From NCBI GenBank assembly GCA_000242935.3, contig CP007053.1, positions 1,488,001 to 1,552,000 on the forward strand: DNA of 64,000 nucleotides. Reading direction: 5' to 3'. Shown here piece after piece: positions 43,268-52,487 of the stretch; position 1 is the first letter of the stretch; each line of letters begins with the position of its first letter. This DNA is from Opitutaceae bacterium TAV5. GTDB taxonomy: Bacteria > Verrucomicrobiota > Verrucomicrobiia > Opitutales > Opitutaceae. Made by a program: the position numbers and the translations under genes. The notes below the pieces were generated by a model. That model was not told the DNA's origin. It was given only the letters and a program-made list of their open reading frames with translations, and did no database searches.

Positions 43268-44068
43268 TCACAGTTGCCGTCCGATCTCCGCCGCCGCGTC
43301 GCGGCAACATCCGACCAGTCGCGCCCGCGTGCGGGCGGAGGCATCCGTTTCCACGTATCCGCCCACCGCCGCAGCCAGATGGCCGTCGGGCGAGAAAACC
43401 GGCACGGCCACCCGGAACCACTTCCCGTCGGGAAACTCCGGCGACGCGTATCCGCGGCGACATACATCCGCCAGAAAACCGTCCAGCCGCGCCCGGTCTC
43501 CCCAGAGCTGCCGACCCTCCGGCCCGAACGGATGATGGCGGAAAAAATCGTCGCGCTCATCCGGCCCGGCATACGCCAGAAACAGCAACGGACTCGCCTT
43601 GCCGTACGGGTGATGCAGGCGCGTCCGCCGGACGATTGCCGTGCCCGGCCGCGCCGATGTCACCCGCACCCGTTCGCAACTTTCGTGCCCGATCCGCTCC
43701 ACCAGCCCCAGGTTGCACGACGGCAGCCTTGCCTGCCACCTCACCAGCACGCGGCTCGCCACCGCGATCAGATGCCGGCCGTCGTCGAGCCGCTTCAGTT
43801 CTCCCACCGCCGCCCCGATCCGGAAACGCAACGCCAGCGACGATGCCGGCGCCGGCTCCCGATCCGCCATGGACGCCGACGCGACCGCCGTCATGCGCTC
43901 CAGCATCTGCATGCCCTCCAGCGTCCGGGCCAGCCGCCAGGCCGTGCCGGCCTTGAGACCCGTCGCGGCGGCGATCTGCGCGACCGTGCGCCCCTCTTCC
44001 GAGCCGGCCACGGCGAAGAGGATGCGCACGGCGCGTTCGATGGACTGGATGGGAGCGTTTCGCGGCAT
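43268..44068 (-). CDS. IclR-family transcriptional regulator
   Basis: This 266-residue protein has an N-terminal winged helix (I-Q-S-I-E-R-A-V-R-I-L-F-A-V-A, then T-V-A-Q-I-A-A-A-T-G-L-K-A-G-T-A-W-R-L) and an effector domain. The effector domain ends with F-R-V-A-V-P-V-F-S-P-D-G-H-L-A-A-A-V-G-G, matching the IclR C-terminal signature. The chosen ATG (M-P-R-N-A-P-I-Q) is 109 bases from the divergent GH113-like gene, its likely target. A 69-residue longer frame enters that gene and was rejected. Confidence 0.87.
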   Translation of the reverse strand: MPRNAPIQSIERAVRILFAVAGSEEGRTVAQIAAATGLKAGTAWRLARTLEGMQMLERMTAVASASMADREPAPASSLALRFRIGAAVGELKRLDDGRHLIAVASRVLVRWQARLPSCNLGLVERIGHESCERVRVTSARPGTAIVRRTRLHHPYGKASPLLFLAYAGPDERDDFFRHHPFGPEGRQLWGDRARLDGFLADVCRRGYASPEFPDGKWFRVAVPVFSPDGHLAAAVGGYVETDASARTRARLVGCCRDAAAEIGRQL

Positions 44069-44177
44069 GGACCTTCGATCAATGCTCGAAGCGATCTTCC
44101 GTTCAAGCCTCGCGCGTCTTGCGCAGACGGGGCGCCCGAAGTCCGATCTTTCCGTCAGCGCCGTCCCGCTCCCTTCC

Positions 44178-45275
44178 ATGAAAACCGCCACCATCGCCCG
44201 CCCGGGCCTTCCCCCGACCGCACCCGCCCGCGACGCCCGCCGCCTCGGCGTGTCGTTCGGGTTCAACGCCCCCAATGGCTACTTCTCGTCCGATGCCGCC
44301 CGCGCCGAGGTTGACCGCATGACGGCGCTCGGCGTGCGCTGGTGCGTGCTCATCCCCACGGTGTTCCAGGACACCGCAAGCAGCGAGGTTCAGTATCGGC
44401 ATTTTACCTACACTCCCGACGACGCCGAGGTGCGGCGCATGATCGACCTCCTCCACTCGCGCGGCATCCGCGTCCACCTGCGCCCCATGCTCGAAACGCT
44501 CGACGGCCACGGCCGCAACCAGGTGTGGTTCCCGGCCGACCGCGAACGCATCCCGGGGCGCGTCTCGCGCCACCGCGCCGCGTGGTTCGATGGCCTCGTC
44601 GCCCGCACGCTCCACTACGCGCGCATCGCGCAGGAGTGCGGTTGCGAGTGGTACGGCCTCGACAGCGAACTCGACCGCATGGTGGACGAAAACGACCACT
44701 GGAAGCGCGTTATCGCCGCCACCCGCAGCGTGTACGACGGTCCGGTCGATTCCTGCCACACGCCGCAGGTGGATGTACTGGCCGAGCTGCGACGCCGGTC
44801 CGATCACTGGTTTTACGAGCTCGACGGCCTGAGCGTGAGTTTTTACCGCCCGGCGGCGGACCGGCCCGGAGCGACCGTGGACGAGATGGCCGGCAAACTC
44901 TCGGCATGGATCCCGTACTACCGCGATATCGCCACTCTCTTTGGCGGCGGCAACGGTGCCGCCACGGGCCGGCCCGCCAAGCCGTTCTGGTTCGGCGAGA
45001 CCGGCTGCACCTCCTCGACCGGCGGGGCGATCTCCCCGAGCGGCTGGCGGGGCGACGGACGTTATGCGCCGGAGGAGCAGGCCCATTTTCTGGAGGCCGT
45101 CTGCCGCGTGTTTTCCCCGGAGCCGTGGTGGCGCGGGTTTTACTGGTGGAAATGGGAGGAGCAATCCGACCGCGCGCAATTCCGCGACGATCCCGCCGGT
45201 GACAAGGGATTTGTCCTGCACGGCAAACCCGCCGCCGGACGCTTCCGCGCGTGGTCCGAAAAGCTGTGCGAGTGA
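44178..45275 (+). CDS. GH113-like glycoside hydrolase, cytoplasmic
   Basis: This 365-residue protein lacks a signal peptide. It looks like a TIM barrel of the GH113 beta-mannanase type: L-G-V-S-F-G-F-N-A-P-N-G, R-M-T-A-L-G-V-R-W, V-H-L-R-P-M-L-E-T, G-L-D-S-E-L-D-R-M with a possible acid/base Glu, P-F-W-F-G-E-T-G with the probable nucleophile, and G-F-Y-W-W-K-W near the C-terminus. The assignment rests on motif order and should be tested by profile search. It is divergent from the IclR gene. Being cytoplasmic, it would act on imported oligosaccharides. Confidence 0.65.
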   Translation: MKTATIARPGLPPTAPARDARRLGVSFGFNAPNGYFSSDAARAEVDRMTALGVRWCVLIPTVFQDTASSEVQYRHFTYTPDDAEVRRMIDLLHSRGIRVHLRPMLETLDGHGRNQVWFPADRERIPGRVSRHRAAWFDGLVARTLHYARIAQECGCEWYGLDSELDRMVDENDHWKRVIAATRSVYDGPVDSCHTPQVDVLAELRRRSDHWFYELDGLSVSFYRPAADRPGATVDEMAGKLSAWIPYYRDIATLFGGGNGAATGRPAKPFWFGETGCTSSTGGAISPSGWRGDGRYAPEEQAHFLEAVCRVFSPEPWWRGFYWWKWEEQSDRAQFRDDPAGDKGFVLHGKPAAGRFRAWSEKLCE

Positions 45276-45394
45276 CCGGCGTCATGCAGGCGGCGGCAAA
45301 GGTGGCGCGGGATTCCGTGTCTGCGGAAAGCGCCGCTGTGCGCTCTCCGCCCCTGCCCTTGACGCTGCCGGCAAACCGGGCAAGGTGTCTTGCC

Positions 45395-45949
45395 ATGCCG
45401 TTGGTCACCCACCGCCCGTTTACCGTTCACGATTACCGGGAACTCCCGGAGAGCGGGCCGCGTTACCAGCTCGTCGAAGGAGATTTGCACATGGCGCCCG
45501 CCCCCAACCGCTTCCACCAGACCTGTGCCGGGAAAATCTACTCGGCTCTGGATAACTGGCTCGATGCCCATCCCGTGGGCAAGGCCTACATCGCTCCTTT
45601 CGATGTTTATCTGACCGATCTCAACGTCTACCAGCCCGACGTGTGCTATTTTTCGAGCGAACGCTACGCCTACCTCACCCGCGAGGGGGCCAAGGGCGCG
45701 CCGGAACTGGCCGTCGAGGTGCTTTCTCCCTCGAGCGCGCATCTCGACCTCGGCCTGAAAAAGGAAATCTATGCCCGCACCGGCGTGCTCGAATACTGGA
45801 TCGTCGATCCCGACACCCGGCTCGTGAAAGTTTATCATCTCCCGGAAAACTCGCAGACACCGGCCTTCACGCTCGACAAGACCGGCACCCTCACCACGCG
45901 CCTGCTCCCCGGTTTCAGTCTGCCGCTGACGCGGGTATTTGTCGAATAA
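45395..45949 (+). CDS. Uma2-family (DUF820) endonuclease-like protein
   Basis: This 184-residue protein begins with [14 protein letters not shown] and has the PD-(D/E)xK-type core: [28 protein letters not shown] and E-Y-W-I-V-D-P. These proteins are abundant in cyanobacteria and Planctomycetes-like genomes, and their role is unclear. A longer frame starting upstream would add 48 residues of doubtful sequence. A hairpin repeat follows it. Confidence 0.9.
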   Translation: MPLVTHRPFTVHDYRELPESGPRYQLVEGDLHMAPAPNRFHQTCAGKIYSALDNWLDAHPVGKAYIAPFDVYLTDLNVYQPDVCYFSSERYAYLTREGAKGAPELAVEVLSPSSAHLDLGLKKEIYARTGVLEYWIVDPDTRLVKVYHLPENSQTPAFTLDKTGTLTTRLLPGFSLPLTRVFVE

Positions 45950-45979
45950 CCGGCAAGCCGCAGCCGCAGCGTCCGTGTC

Positions 45980-46107
45980 GGAGCGGTGGCATTCCTGCCG
46001 CTGCAGACGACGCGAAGCCGTCGCCCGGTTTGGAAAATCCGCAGCGCATACGGGCAAAGGGCGAGGCGTGTTGCGCCTCGTCGCAGCGGCAGGAATGCCG
46101 CCGCTCC
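45980..46107. repeat. Long hairpin repeat family B, copy 2
   Basis: Arms of 25 bases, starting GGAGCGGTGGCATTCCTG and ending with the reverse complement with one mismatch, enclose a spacer that itself contains CGCAGCG-type and GAGGCG-type short repeats. Copy 1 at 31593-31705 shares the arms. Both copies sit directly after a short gene and before the next gene on the plus strand. Confidence 0.8.
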
Positions 46108-46184
46108 CCCCCCAATGCCTTTCGCATTGCGCGCCCGCCCTGCGCCCGCGAGCGTTTCCGCTTCCAGACAACGCACCACCAGAC

Positions 46185-47645
46185 ATGGCAACACACATGG
46201 CGAAAAACATGGCGAAAAAAAATCCGGCCGGAAAAACGGCCAAAACCTCAGCCAAATCCCAGGCCACCTGGGGCGGACGCTTCTCGTCCGGCCCCGCCGA
46301 GCTGATGCTCCGTTTCAGCGAATCGGTTTCCTTCGACCACCGCCTCGCCCCCTTTGACATCGCCGGCAGCAAGGCCCACTCCGCCATGCTCGCCCACGTC
46401 GGCCTGATCACGGCCAGGGAACGCGACGCCATCCACGCCGGCCTCGACGCCGTCCTCCACGAAATCCAGGCCGGCAAGTTCGCCTGGAACACGCAGCTCG
46501 AGGACGTGCACATGAACATCGAGCAGGCCCTCACCGCCCGCGTGCCCGCCGCCGCCAAACTCCACACCGCCCGCAGCCGCAACGACCAGGTGGCCACCGA
46601 CATGCGCCTCTGGTTCAAATATTCCTGCGCCGCCCTCGGCGAAAGGATCGTCCAGGCCCAGCGCGCCCTCCTCTCCCTCGCCCGTCGCGACGGCGACGTG
46701 CTCATCCCCGGCTACACCCACCTCCAGCGCGCCCAGCCCGTCGCCCTCGCCCATCACCTCTTCGCCTGGATGGAAATGCTCCAGCGCGACCGCGAACGCT
46801 TCGCCGTCGTCGCCGACCACGCCAACTGGTCTCCCCTCGGCTCCGGCGCCATCGCCGGCACCACCCTGCCCATCGACCGCGAATACACCGCGCAAAAGCT
46901 CGGCTTCGTCGACGCCAAAGGCCGCCCGCGCGTCACGCAAAACTCCATGGACACCGTCGCCGACCGCGACCTCTTCATCGAGTATGCCACCGCCTGCGCC
47001 CTCTTCGGCGTCCATTGCTCGCGCATCGCCGAGGACCTCATTCTCTGGGCCAGCGCCGAGTTCCGTTTCGCCGACCTGCCCGACGCCTTTTGTACCGGTT
47101 CCTCGCTCATGCCGCAGAAAAAAAACCCCGATTCCTGCGAACTCCTCCGCGGCAAGTCCGCCCGCCTCCAGGGCAACCTCCACACCCTCCTCACCCTCGC
47201 GAAGGGCCTCCCGCTCACCTACAACCGCGACCTCCAGGAAGACAAGCCGCCCGTCTTCGACAGCCACGACCAGACCGCCCTCTGCGCCGACGTTCTCGCC
47301 GGCACCCTCGCCGGCACGCGCATCAACCGTGACGCCTGCGCCGCCGCCGTCGCCGATCCCGCGCTCCTCGCCACCGACCTCGCCGACTACCTCGTCGACC
47401 GCGGCGTCCCCTTCCGCGAAGCCCACCACGCCGTCGGCGCCGTCGTCAAACTCGCCGAGAAACTGAAACTCCCGCTCAACGAGCTCCCCACGGCCGAAGT
47501 GAAAAAACTCCATCCCGGCTACGGCGACGACTGGGCCACGGTTTTCGATCTCGAACGCGCCATGAACAAACGCCGCGGCACCGGCATGCCCGGCCCCGCG
47601 CAGATCAAGAAACAACTCGCCCGCTGGAATAAAACCCTCGCCTGA
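46185..47645 (+). CDS. argH: Argininosuccinate lyase
   Basis: ArgH cleaves argininosuccinate to arginine and fumarate, the last step of arginine synthesis. The 486-residue protein has an N-terminal Lys/Ala-rich extension, then [34 protein letters not shown] and the fumarase/lyase signature [12 protein letters not shown] with the catalytic Ser. Three ATGs lie close together; the first after the upstream repeat is used, and the two Met codons 4 and 8 residues in are alternatives. No other arginine gene is near. Confidence 0.95.
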   Translation: MATHMAKNMAKKNPAGKTAKTSAKSQATWGGRFSSGPAELMLRFSESVSFDHRLAPFDIAGSKAHSAMLAHVGLITARERDAIHAGLDAVLHEIQAGKFAWNTQLEDVHMNIEQALTARVPAAAKLHTARSRNDQVATDMRLWFKYSCAALGERIVQAQRALLSLARRDGDVLIPGYTHLQRAQPVALAHHLFAWMEMLQRDRERFAVVADHANWSPLGSGAIAGTTLPIDREYTAQKLGFVDAKGRPRVTQNSMDTVADRDLFIEYATACALFGVHCSRIAEDLILWASAEFRFADLPDAFCTGSSLMPQKKNPDSCELLRGKSARLQGNLHTLLTLAKGLPLTYNRDLQEDKPPVFDSHDQTALCADVLAGTLAGTRINRDACAAAVADPALLATDLADYLVDRGVPFREAHHAVGAVVKLAEKLKLPLNELPTAEVKKLHPGYGDDWATVFDLERAMNKRRGTGMPGPAQIKKQLARWNKTLA

Positions 47646-47690
47646 AAAACCATCACGGAAACCTTGAGCGGGCCGAGTTAAAACCGAAAG

Positions 47691-47791
47691 AAGTGAACCA
47701 CAGAGACACCGAGACACAGAGAATCGGACCACAGAGAAAAAACATAACTCTCTGTGTGCCCTCTGTGTCTCGGTGTCTCTGTGGTTCACTT
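47691..47791. repeat. Perfect 31-base inverted repeat after argH
   Basis: The 31-base arms are exact reverse complements (the left begins AAGTGAACCACAGAGACACC), and the 39-base spacer holds a further inverted pair around CACAGAGA. The whole is AT-richer than the genes around it. It starts 45 bases after argH and ends 83 bases before mutL. Confidence 0.9.
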
Positions 47792-47874
47792 TCCGGGAAA
47801 CATTTTCGCCCGCACAGGCGCGCCGGTATCGGTCCGTCCTCTGCTACCCCCGTTTCCGTGTTTCCGTGATTAAT

Positions 47875-49725
47875 ATGAAACCCGTCCGCCGGCTCCCCGA
47901 CCGCGTCGCCAACCAGATCGCCGCCGGCGAGGTGATCGAACGCCCCGCCGCCGTCGTCAAGGAGCTCGTCGAAAACGCCCTCGACGCCGGCGCCACCCGC
48001 GTCGAGGTGGAGTTTGCCCACGGCGGCCGCGCCCTCATGCGCATCGAGGACAACGGCCACGGCATGACGCGCGACGACGCCCTCCTCTCCATCGAACGCC
48101 ACGCCACCAGCAAGATCTCCGCCGCCGACGACCTCAACCGCCTCGGCTCCTTCGGTTTTCGCGGCGAGGCGCTCCCCTCCATCGCCAGCGTATCCCGCTT
48201 CACATTACAGACGCGCCCCGCCGCCAGCGACGCCGGCACGGAGATCCTCGTCAACGGCGGCCGCCTCGTCCACGTCCGCGAATGCGGACGCGCCACCGGC
48301 ACGCGCATCGAGGTCGCCCAGCTCTTCAACTCCGTCCCCGCCCGCCGCAAGTTCCTCAAGACCGACGCCACCGAATCCGCGCACATCATCGCCTGCGTGC
48401 GCCTCTACGCCCTGGCCTTCCCCTCGGTCTCGTTCACCCTGATCGAAAACGGCCGCGTCATCTTCCGCTCGCCCGAGTGCCCCGATCTCCGCGACCGCGT
48501 CGCCGAGATTTTCGGCAACCAGCTCGCCGAGACGCTCATTCCCGTCAATCTCCACCAGGACGGCATGGAGCTGCGCGGCCTCATCGCCCGTCCCGGCGGC
48601 GCCGGCCGCGCCACGCGCCACGAGATGATCACCTTCGTCAACCAGCGTCCCGTCGACAACCGCACGCTCGCCTACGCGCTGATCGAGAGCTACCACGACT
48701 CGCTCCCGAAAGGCCGCTATCCGGCGGCGTTTCTCTTCCTCGACATCGACCCCGCGCTCGTGGACGTCAACGTCCACCCGGCCAAACGCGAGGTGCGTTT
48801 CCGCAGCGAACCGCAGGTGCGCGGTTTCGTCATCCGCGGCATCCTGCAAACCCTCCGTGAACTCTCCACGCCGCCCGCCCCGCCGCCCCTATCTCCCCTG
48901 TCTCCCACACCTCCCCTTTCTCCCCTCTCACCGCCCCTCCCGCAACTCCGCACCGCTGCCACGCCGGCGGCAGTCTCCGGGCATGGGAGCTATGGGACAG
49001 AGGAGACACCGGGGACACATGCTCCGGCTGCCGCTGCCCGGATGCCTTCTCTTCCGCGGCCGGCAGACTCGCCTACGCCCACACCGCCGCCACTCTCCGG
49101 CTCCGGACCGCTCCCCCCCTCCCCCCCTCCCCGGTTGCCGACACCGGCGGCCACGGCCTGGCGCTACATCGGGCTGGCTCACGGCACCTATGCGCTCTTC
49201 GAAACCGCCGCCGGCCTCGTCCTCCTCGATCGCCGCGCCGCGCAGGAACGCATCCTTTTCGAGCGGATCGAAAAACAGTTTGCCGACCACACCGTGGCCA
49301 CGCAGCGCCTGCTCCTTCCCATCCCGCTCGAACTCGATCCCGTCGCCAGCGCGCTCCTCACCGACCGTCTGAAATTCCTCGCCGGACACGGCTTCGAGGT
49401 CGCCGAATTCGGCCGCAATTTTTTCCGCATCGAGGGCATTCCCGACTGGATGGACCCCGCCGCCGCGTCGCCCTTCCTGCGCGACCTGCTCGGCGCCCTG
49501 CGCGACGGACAACTCCCCGAGCGCGACCTCGCCGCCGCCCGCCAATTTCTCACCCGCCTCTCCGCCGCCCGCGCCGTGCGCCTCGCCGAGACCCCCTCTG
49601 CTGCCGAGATGCAGACGCTCGTCGCGCAACTCTTCGCCTGCGCGGCCCCGCACACCAGCCCCGCCGGCCGCCCCACCCACGTCGAGCTCACGCACGGCGA
49701 ACTCAACCGCCGCTTCCAGCGGTAA
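47875..49725 (+). CDS. mutL: DNA mismatch repair protein MutL
   Basis: MutL couples MutS mismatch recognition to strand incision. The 616-residue protein has the GHKL ATPase motifs near the N-terminus: V-V-K-E-L-V-E-N-A-L-D-A-G-A-T, R-I-E-D-N-G-H-G-M and S-F-G-F-R-G-E-A-L. The linker (about residues 335-430) is Pro/Ser-rich, encoded by pyrimidine tracts. The C-terminal dimerisation domain has L-D-R-R-A-A-Q-E-R-I, but I do not see the D-Q-H-A-x2-E-R endonuclease motif in full form, as R-R-A-A-Q-E-R replaces it. The 3' end overlaps the convergent DUF4034-like gene by 23 bases. Confidence 0.95.
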   Translation: MKPVRRLPDRVANQIAAGEVIERPAAVVKELVENALDAGATRVEVEFAHGGRALMRIEDNGHGMTRDDALLSIERHATSKISAADDLNRLGSFGFRGEALPSIASVSRFTLQTRPAASDAGTEILVNGGRLVHVRECGRATGTRIEVAQLFNSVPARRKFLKTDATESAHIIACVRLYALAFPSVSFTLIENGRVIFRSPECPDLRDRVAEIFGNQLAETLIPVNLHQDGMELRGLIARPGGAGRATRHEMITFVNQRPVDNRTLAYALIESYHDSLPKGRYPAAFLFLDIDPALVDVNVHPAKREVRFRSEPQVRGFVIRGILQTLRELSTPPAPPPLSPLSPTPPLSPLSPPLPQLRTAATPAAVSGHGSYGTEETPGTHAPAAAARMPSLPRPADSPTPTPPPLSGSGPLPPSPPPRLPTPAATAWRYIGLAHGTYALFETAAGLVLLDRRAAQERILFERIEKQFADHTVATQRLLLPIPLELDPVASALLTDRLKFLAGHGFEVAEFGRNFFRIEGIPDWMDPAAASPFLRDLLGALRDGQLPERDLAAARQFLTRLSAARAVRLAETPSAAEMQTLVAQLFACAAPHTSPAGRPTHVELTHGELNRRFQR

Positions 49726-51403
49726 CGGCCTTCGCGTTCGGCCCGGCCTCCACTGCCGCCTCCGATAACAAGGGCGACGATCCCGGCGGATGCAGCACCA
49801 GCGCGCGCAACCGCCCCGCTTCCTCCAGATAACCTCCTTCACGCCGCAACGCCGCATCGAGCAGCGCCGTCGCCGCCGCCGGCTCGCCGATCTCGTACAA
49901 GCGCAGGGCACACGCCGTCGCTCCCTGCGAAGCATACTGGTCGCTTTTCCAGTCAAAATCACCCGGCTTCACGTCCGCCGCCGACCGTTTTCCCGAAAGC
50001 ACCTCCTGCGCGACCCGGTAGGCCTTGCGGTTCGTTTTCAGCGCAACGATCGCTTCGCGCGCCTGGCCGGCCGCAGCCGCATCGCCTTCGAGCAAGGCGG
50101 CCTCGTAGAGCGTGATCTTCCCGATCAGATTGTGAGGCCGGCTGCGATCGAACTTCATCGCGAGCGCGCGGGCTCGAGGGAAATCCCGCAACGCGATGCT
50201 CACGCGGCATTGCTCGGCCACCTCGTCCATCGACCGGATCGAATCCACCGGCGCCGCCATATCCCGCGCGCCCGCGCTCCCCGCGTACTCGCGCGCCAGA
50301 CCGTGGCTCAGGTAAAACAGCGTCAGCCAGCGATTCGACGCCCGGTCCCGTGCCAGCTCCGCGTACCGCTTCTCCGCCTCGTCCAGGCGTCCCTGTTGTT
50401 CGATGATTTCAATGGAAACGAATTCCTGCCGCAGACCCGACTTTTCCAGCCAGACCCCGTAATTTTCCCGGCCATTCCAGTTGCCGAAACTGGCCATCGG
50501 GCCGATTTCGCCGAGAAGTTGCCGGGCCCGTTTCCAGTCGCCCGTCAGGCCGGCCGCGTAACAGAAACGCGACTGGATCGGGAATCGTTTGGCCGCCGGG
50601 GTTTTTTCCAGCCACGCCTCATAACCGCACACCATGCGGGCGTAGTCCGGCCGGTGCAGGGAGACAAACTTGTCCTCTTCACAATACGCCGCCCAACCGA
50701 GCAATTGCGCATAAAGAATGTCGCCATCGGCGCCGCCAAGTTTGTCCGCCGCTTCGGCGGCATAACGCGCGAGATCGCCCGGCTCGCCAAACCAGCGGGG
50801 CAAAAGGTAATTGCCGACAAGGCTGTAAGCCGGACCAAACCCCGGCTCGATCCCCGTCATCCTGTCCGCGAGCCACCGCACCTCCTCCAGATACTTCCCT
50901 TCCGGCGCCTTGATATAAGCCTCCAGGTAGATTCCGTAGAGCGCCGTTCTTGCCGCTTCCGGCGCCGCCGCCAGCAATTCCAGCGCCCTGTCCCTGCGTT
51001 CCGCAAAGAGTTTCCAGCCTTCCTCCGACACGGTGCTGCTGTACCCTTGCCCGCGCGCCTTCCAGGCATGCTCCTGATAAAACGCCACCTGCGCCAGCCG
51101 GGCAGGCACCGATTCGGGACGCGCCTCCACCCACCTTTCCAGCGCCTCCCTCCGCTTCTGCCACTCGGCTTCGCTCTTCGTTTCGCTCGGGAAAAATCCC
51201 TTGAAATAATCGGTCAGCTCCGGACGGGAATCGGTGATCGCAAACGGGCCGGCGGCGACCTTCGCATAAAGCGCGTCGAGTTCGTCATACCTTGCATCCG
51301 CCAGAAGCTGGCCCGCCTGCCGGCTGGCGGATTGCGCGGAAACCACCGCGGTCAAACATGCCAACAGGAGGGAAAAGACCATGCCAAGGTAGCAGTAACG
51401 CAT
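49703..51403 (-). CDS. Exported DUF4034-like helical-repeat protein
   Basis: This 566-residue protein has a signal peptide (M-V-F-S-L-L-L-A-C-L-T-A-V-V-S-A). Helical, TPR-like segments follow: E-L-D-A-L-Y-A-K-V-A, W-V-E-A-R-P-E-S-V-P-A-R-L-A, A-W-K-A-R-G-Q-G-Y-S-S-T-V. That pattern resembles DUF4034 proteins of unknown function. The longer frame upstream adds 14 residues. It is convergent with mutL, overlapping its last codons, and its start is 83 bases from the end of the same-strand AraC gene. Confidence 0.7.
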   Translation of the reverse strand: MRYCYLGMVFSLLLACLTAVVSAQSASRQAGQLLADARYDELDALYAKVAAGPFAITDSRPELTDYFKGFFPSETKSEAEWQKRREALERWVEARPESVPARLAQVAFYQEHAWKARGQGYSSTVSEEGWKLFAERRDRALELLAAAPEAARTALYGIYLEAYIKAPEGKYLEEVRWLADRMTGIEPGFGPAYSLVGNYLLPRWFGEPGDLARYAAEAADKLGGADGDILYAQLLGWAAYCEEDKFVSLHRPDYARMVCGYEAWLEKTPAAKRFPIQSRFCYAAGLTGDWKRARQLLGEIGPMASFGNWNGRENYGVWLEKSGLRQEFVSIEIIEQQGRLDEAEKRYAELARDRASNRWLTLFYLSHGLAREYAGSAGARDMAAPVDSIRSMDEVAEQCRVSIALRDFPRARALAMKFDRSRPHNLIGKITLYEAALLEGDAAAAGQAREAIVALKTNRKAYRVAQEVLSGKRSAADVKPGDFDWKSDQYASQGATACALRLYEIGEPAAATALLDAALRREGGYLEEAGRLRALVLHPPGSSPLLSEAAVEAGPNAKAVTAGSGG

Positions 51404-51485
51404 GGCACTACAGGATCGCATCTTTCCCGTCTCCGGCAAGGGCAAACCCTTCTCCGGAACTCCCTCGTCACCATGCTCTCCCCGC

Positions 51486-52406
51486 TCACGCGCGTCCCAC
51501 CACCTGCTTGCGGTATCCGCGCGGCGGCAGGCCGGTGGCCTGGCGGAAACTCCGGCTGAAGGCGTAGATCGTCTCGAACCCGCACTCCCGCGCCACCGAC
51601 GACACGCTGGCTCCCGGTTCGCGCAGCAACGCCATCGCCCGCGCCATCCGCCGCTCCCGCAAATACCGGCCCAGGCTCAGCGACGTCTCCTCGCGAAACA
51701 CCCGCCGCAGGTGGCTTTCGGAAAACCCGAGCTCCGTCGCCAGCGCCTTCACGCTGTGCATCCGCCCCGGCGCCGCCGCCAGCCGGGCGTTCACGCGGTT
51801 GAGCGTGGACGACGCCATCGCCCGCGCCGCCGCACCCGCCCCGGCCCCTGCCCGCGCCGCCATTCCCGACGCCGCCCCGGTCCCGCCCAGCAGGCACAGC
51901 AGCAACGCCAGCTCCCCGCCCGCCTTCCGCGCCGCACCCGCATCGCTCCGCGCCTCCGGCCATGCCGCCAGCAACCGCTCCACGCATCCCCACCCCTCCT
52001 CCGGCACCGTCCGCCATTCGTCGCGCCACGCCGCCAGCCATGCCGGCGGGGCCAGCTCGAACGTCACGAACACCCAGCACACGCGGTCCGCCGCCACATC
52101 GCGGTAGTGGTGAAACTGATGCGGATGCACCAGCAGCGCCTCGCCCGGCCTCCCCGGCAGGAGCGACTGGTCCACGCACGCCGTCGCCTCCGTCCGCAGG
52201 TTGAGGATCAGCACGTGACGGTGGTGGTGATGCTGCCGCCGTGTCGTCGAACCATGGAAAAGCTGCCGCCGCCGCGTGCGTGCGAAGACGACAAGGTTGT
52301 CCGGCTGCGGCAGTTCGCGCACCGCCGCCCCCGCGTAATAATCCCGCGGCAACGGCAACGCGGCGGCGCGCCCGGCAAGTTTTTTCAGGACAGGGGAGAC
52401 CGGCAT
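51486..52406 (-). CDS. AraC-family transcriptional regulator
   Basis: This 306-residue protein has an N-terminal cupin sensor (H-H-H-H-R-H-V-L-I-L-N-L, H-P-H-Q-F-H-H-Y-R-D) and an AraC DNA-binding domain. The latter has V-K-A-L-A-T-E-L-G-F-S-E-S-H-L-R-R-V-F and V-A-R-E-C-G-F-E-T-I-Y-A-F-S-R-S-F-R-Q. It is divergent from the NagB-LmbE gene, its probable target; 81 bases lie between the two starts. The middle region (about residues 175-195) is Ala/Gly-rich low complexity. Confidence 0.92.
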   Translation of the reverse strand: MPVSPVLKKLAGRAAALPLPRDYYAGAAVRELPQPDNLVVFARTRRRQLFHGSTTRRQHHHHRHVLILNLRTEATACVDQSLLPGRPGEALLVHPHQFHHYRDVAADRVCWVFVTFELAPPAWLAAWRDEWRTVPEEGWGCVERLLAAWPEARSDAGAARKAGGELALLLCLLGGTGAASGMAARAGAGAGAAARAMASSTLNRVNARLAAAPGRMHSVKALATELGFSESHLRRVFREETSLSLGRYLRERRMARAMALLREPGASVSSVARECGFETIYAFSRSFRQATGLPPRGYRKQVVGRA

Positions 52407-52487
52407 GACATTCCTGTGATCGTTTTTGGCAAATTTATCATCGTTTCGGCCATTTCAGGCAATAACCGATTGCGCTACACTGTCGCC

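Noticed and set aside
51402-52487. Plus-strand frame continuing upstream of nagB
   Set aside because: It is the antisense shadow of the AraC gene; the NagB family start lies at 52488.
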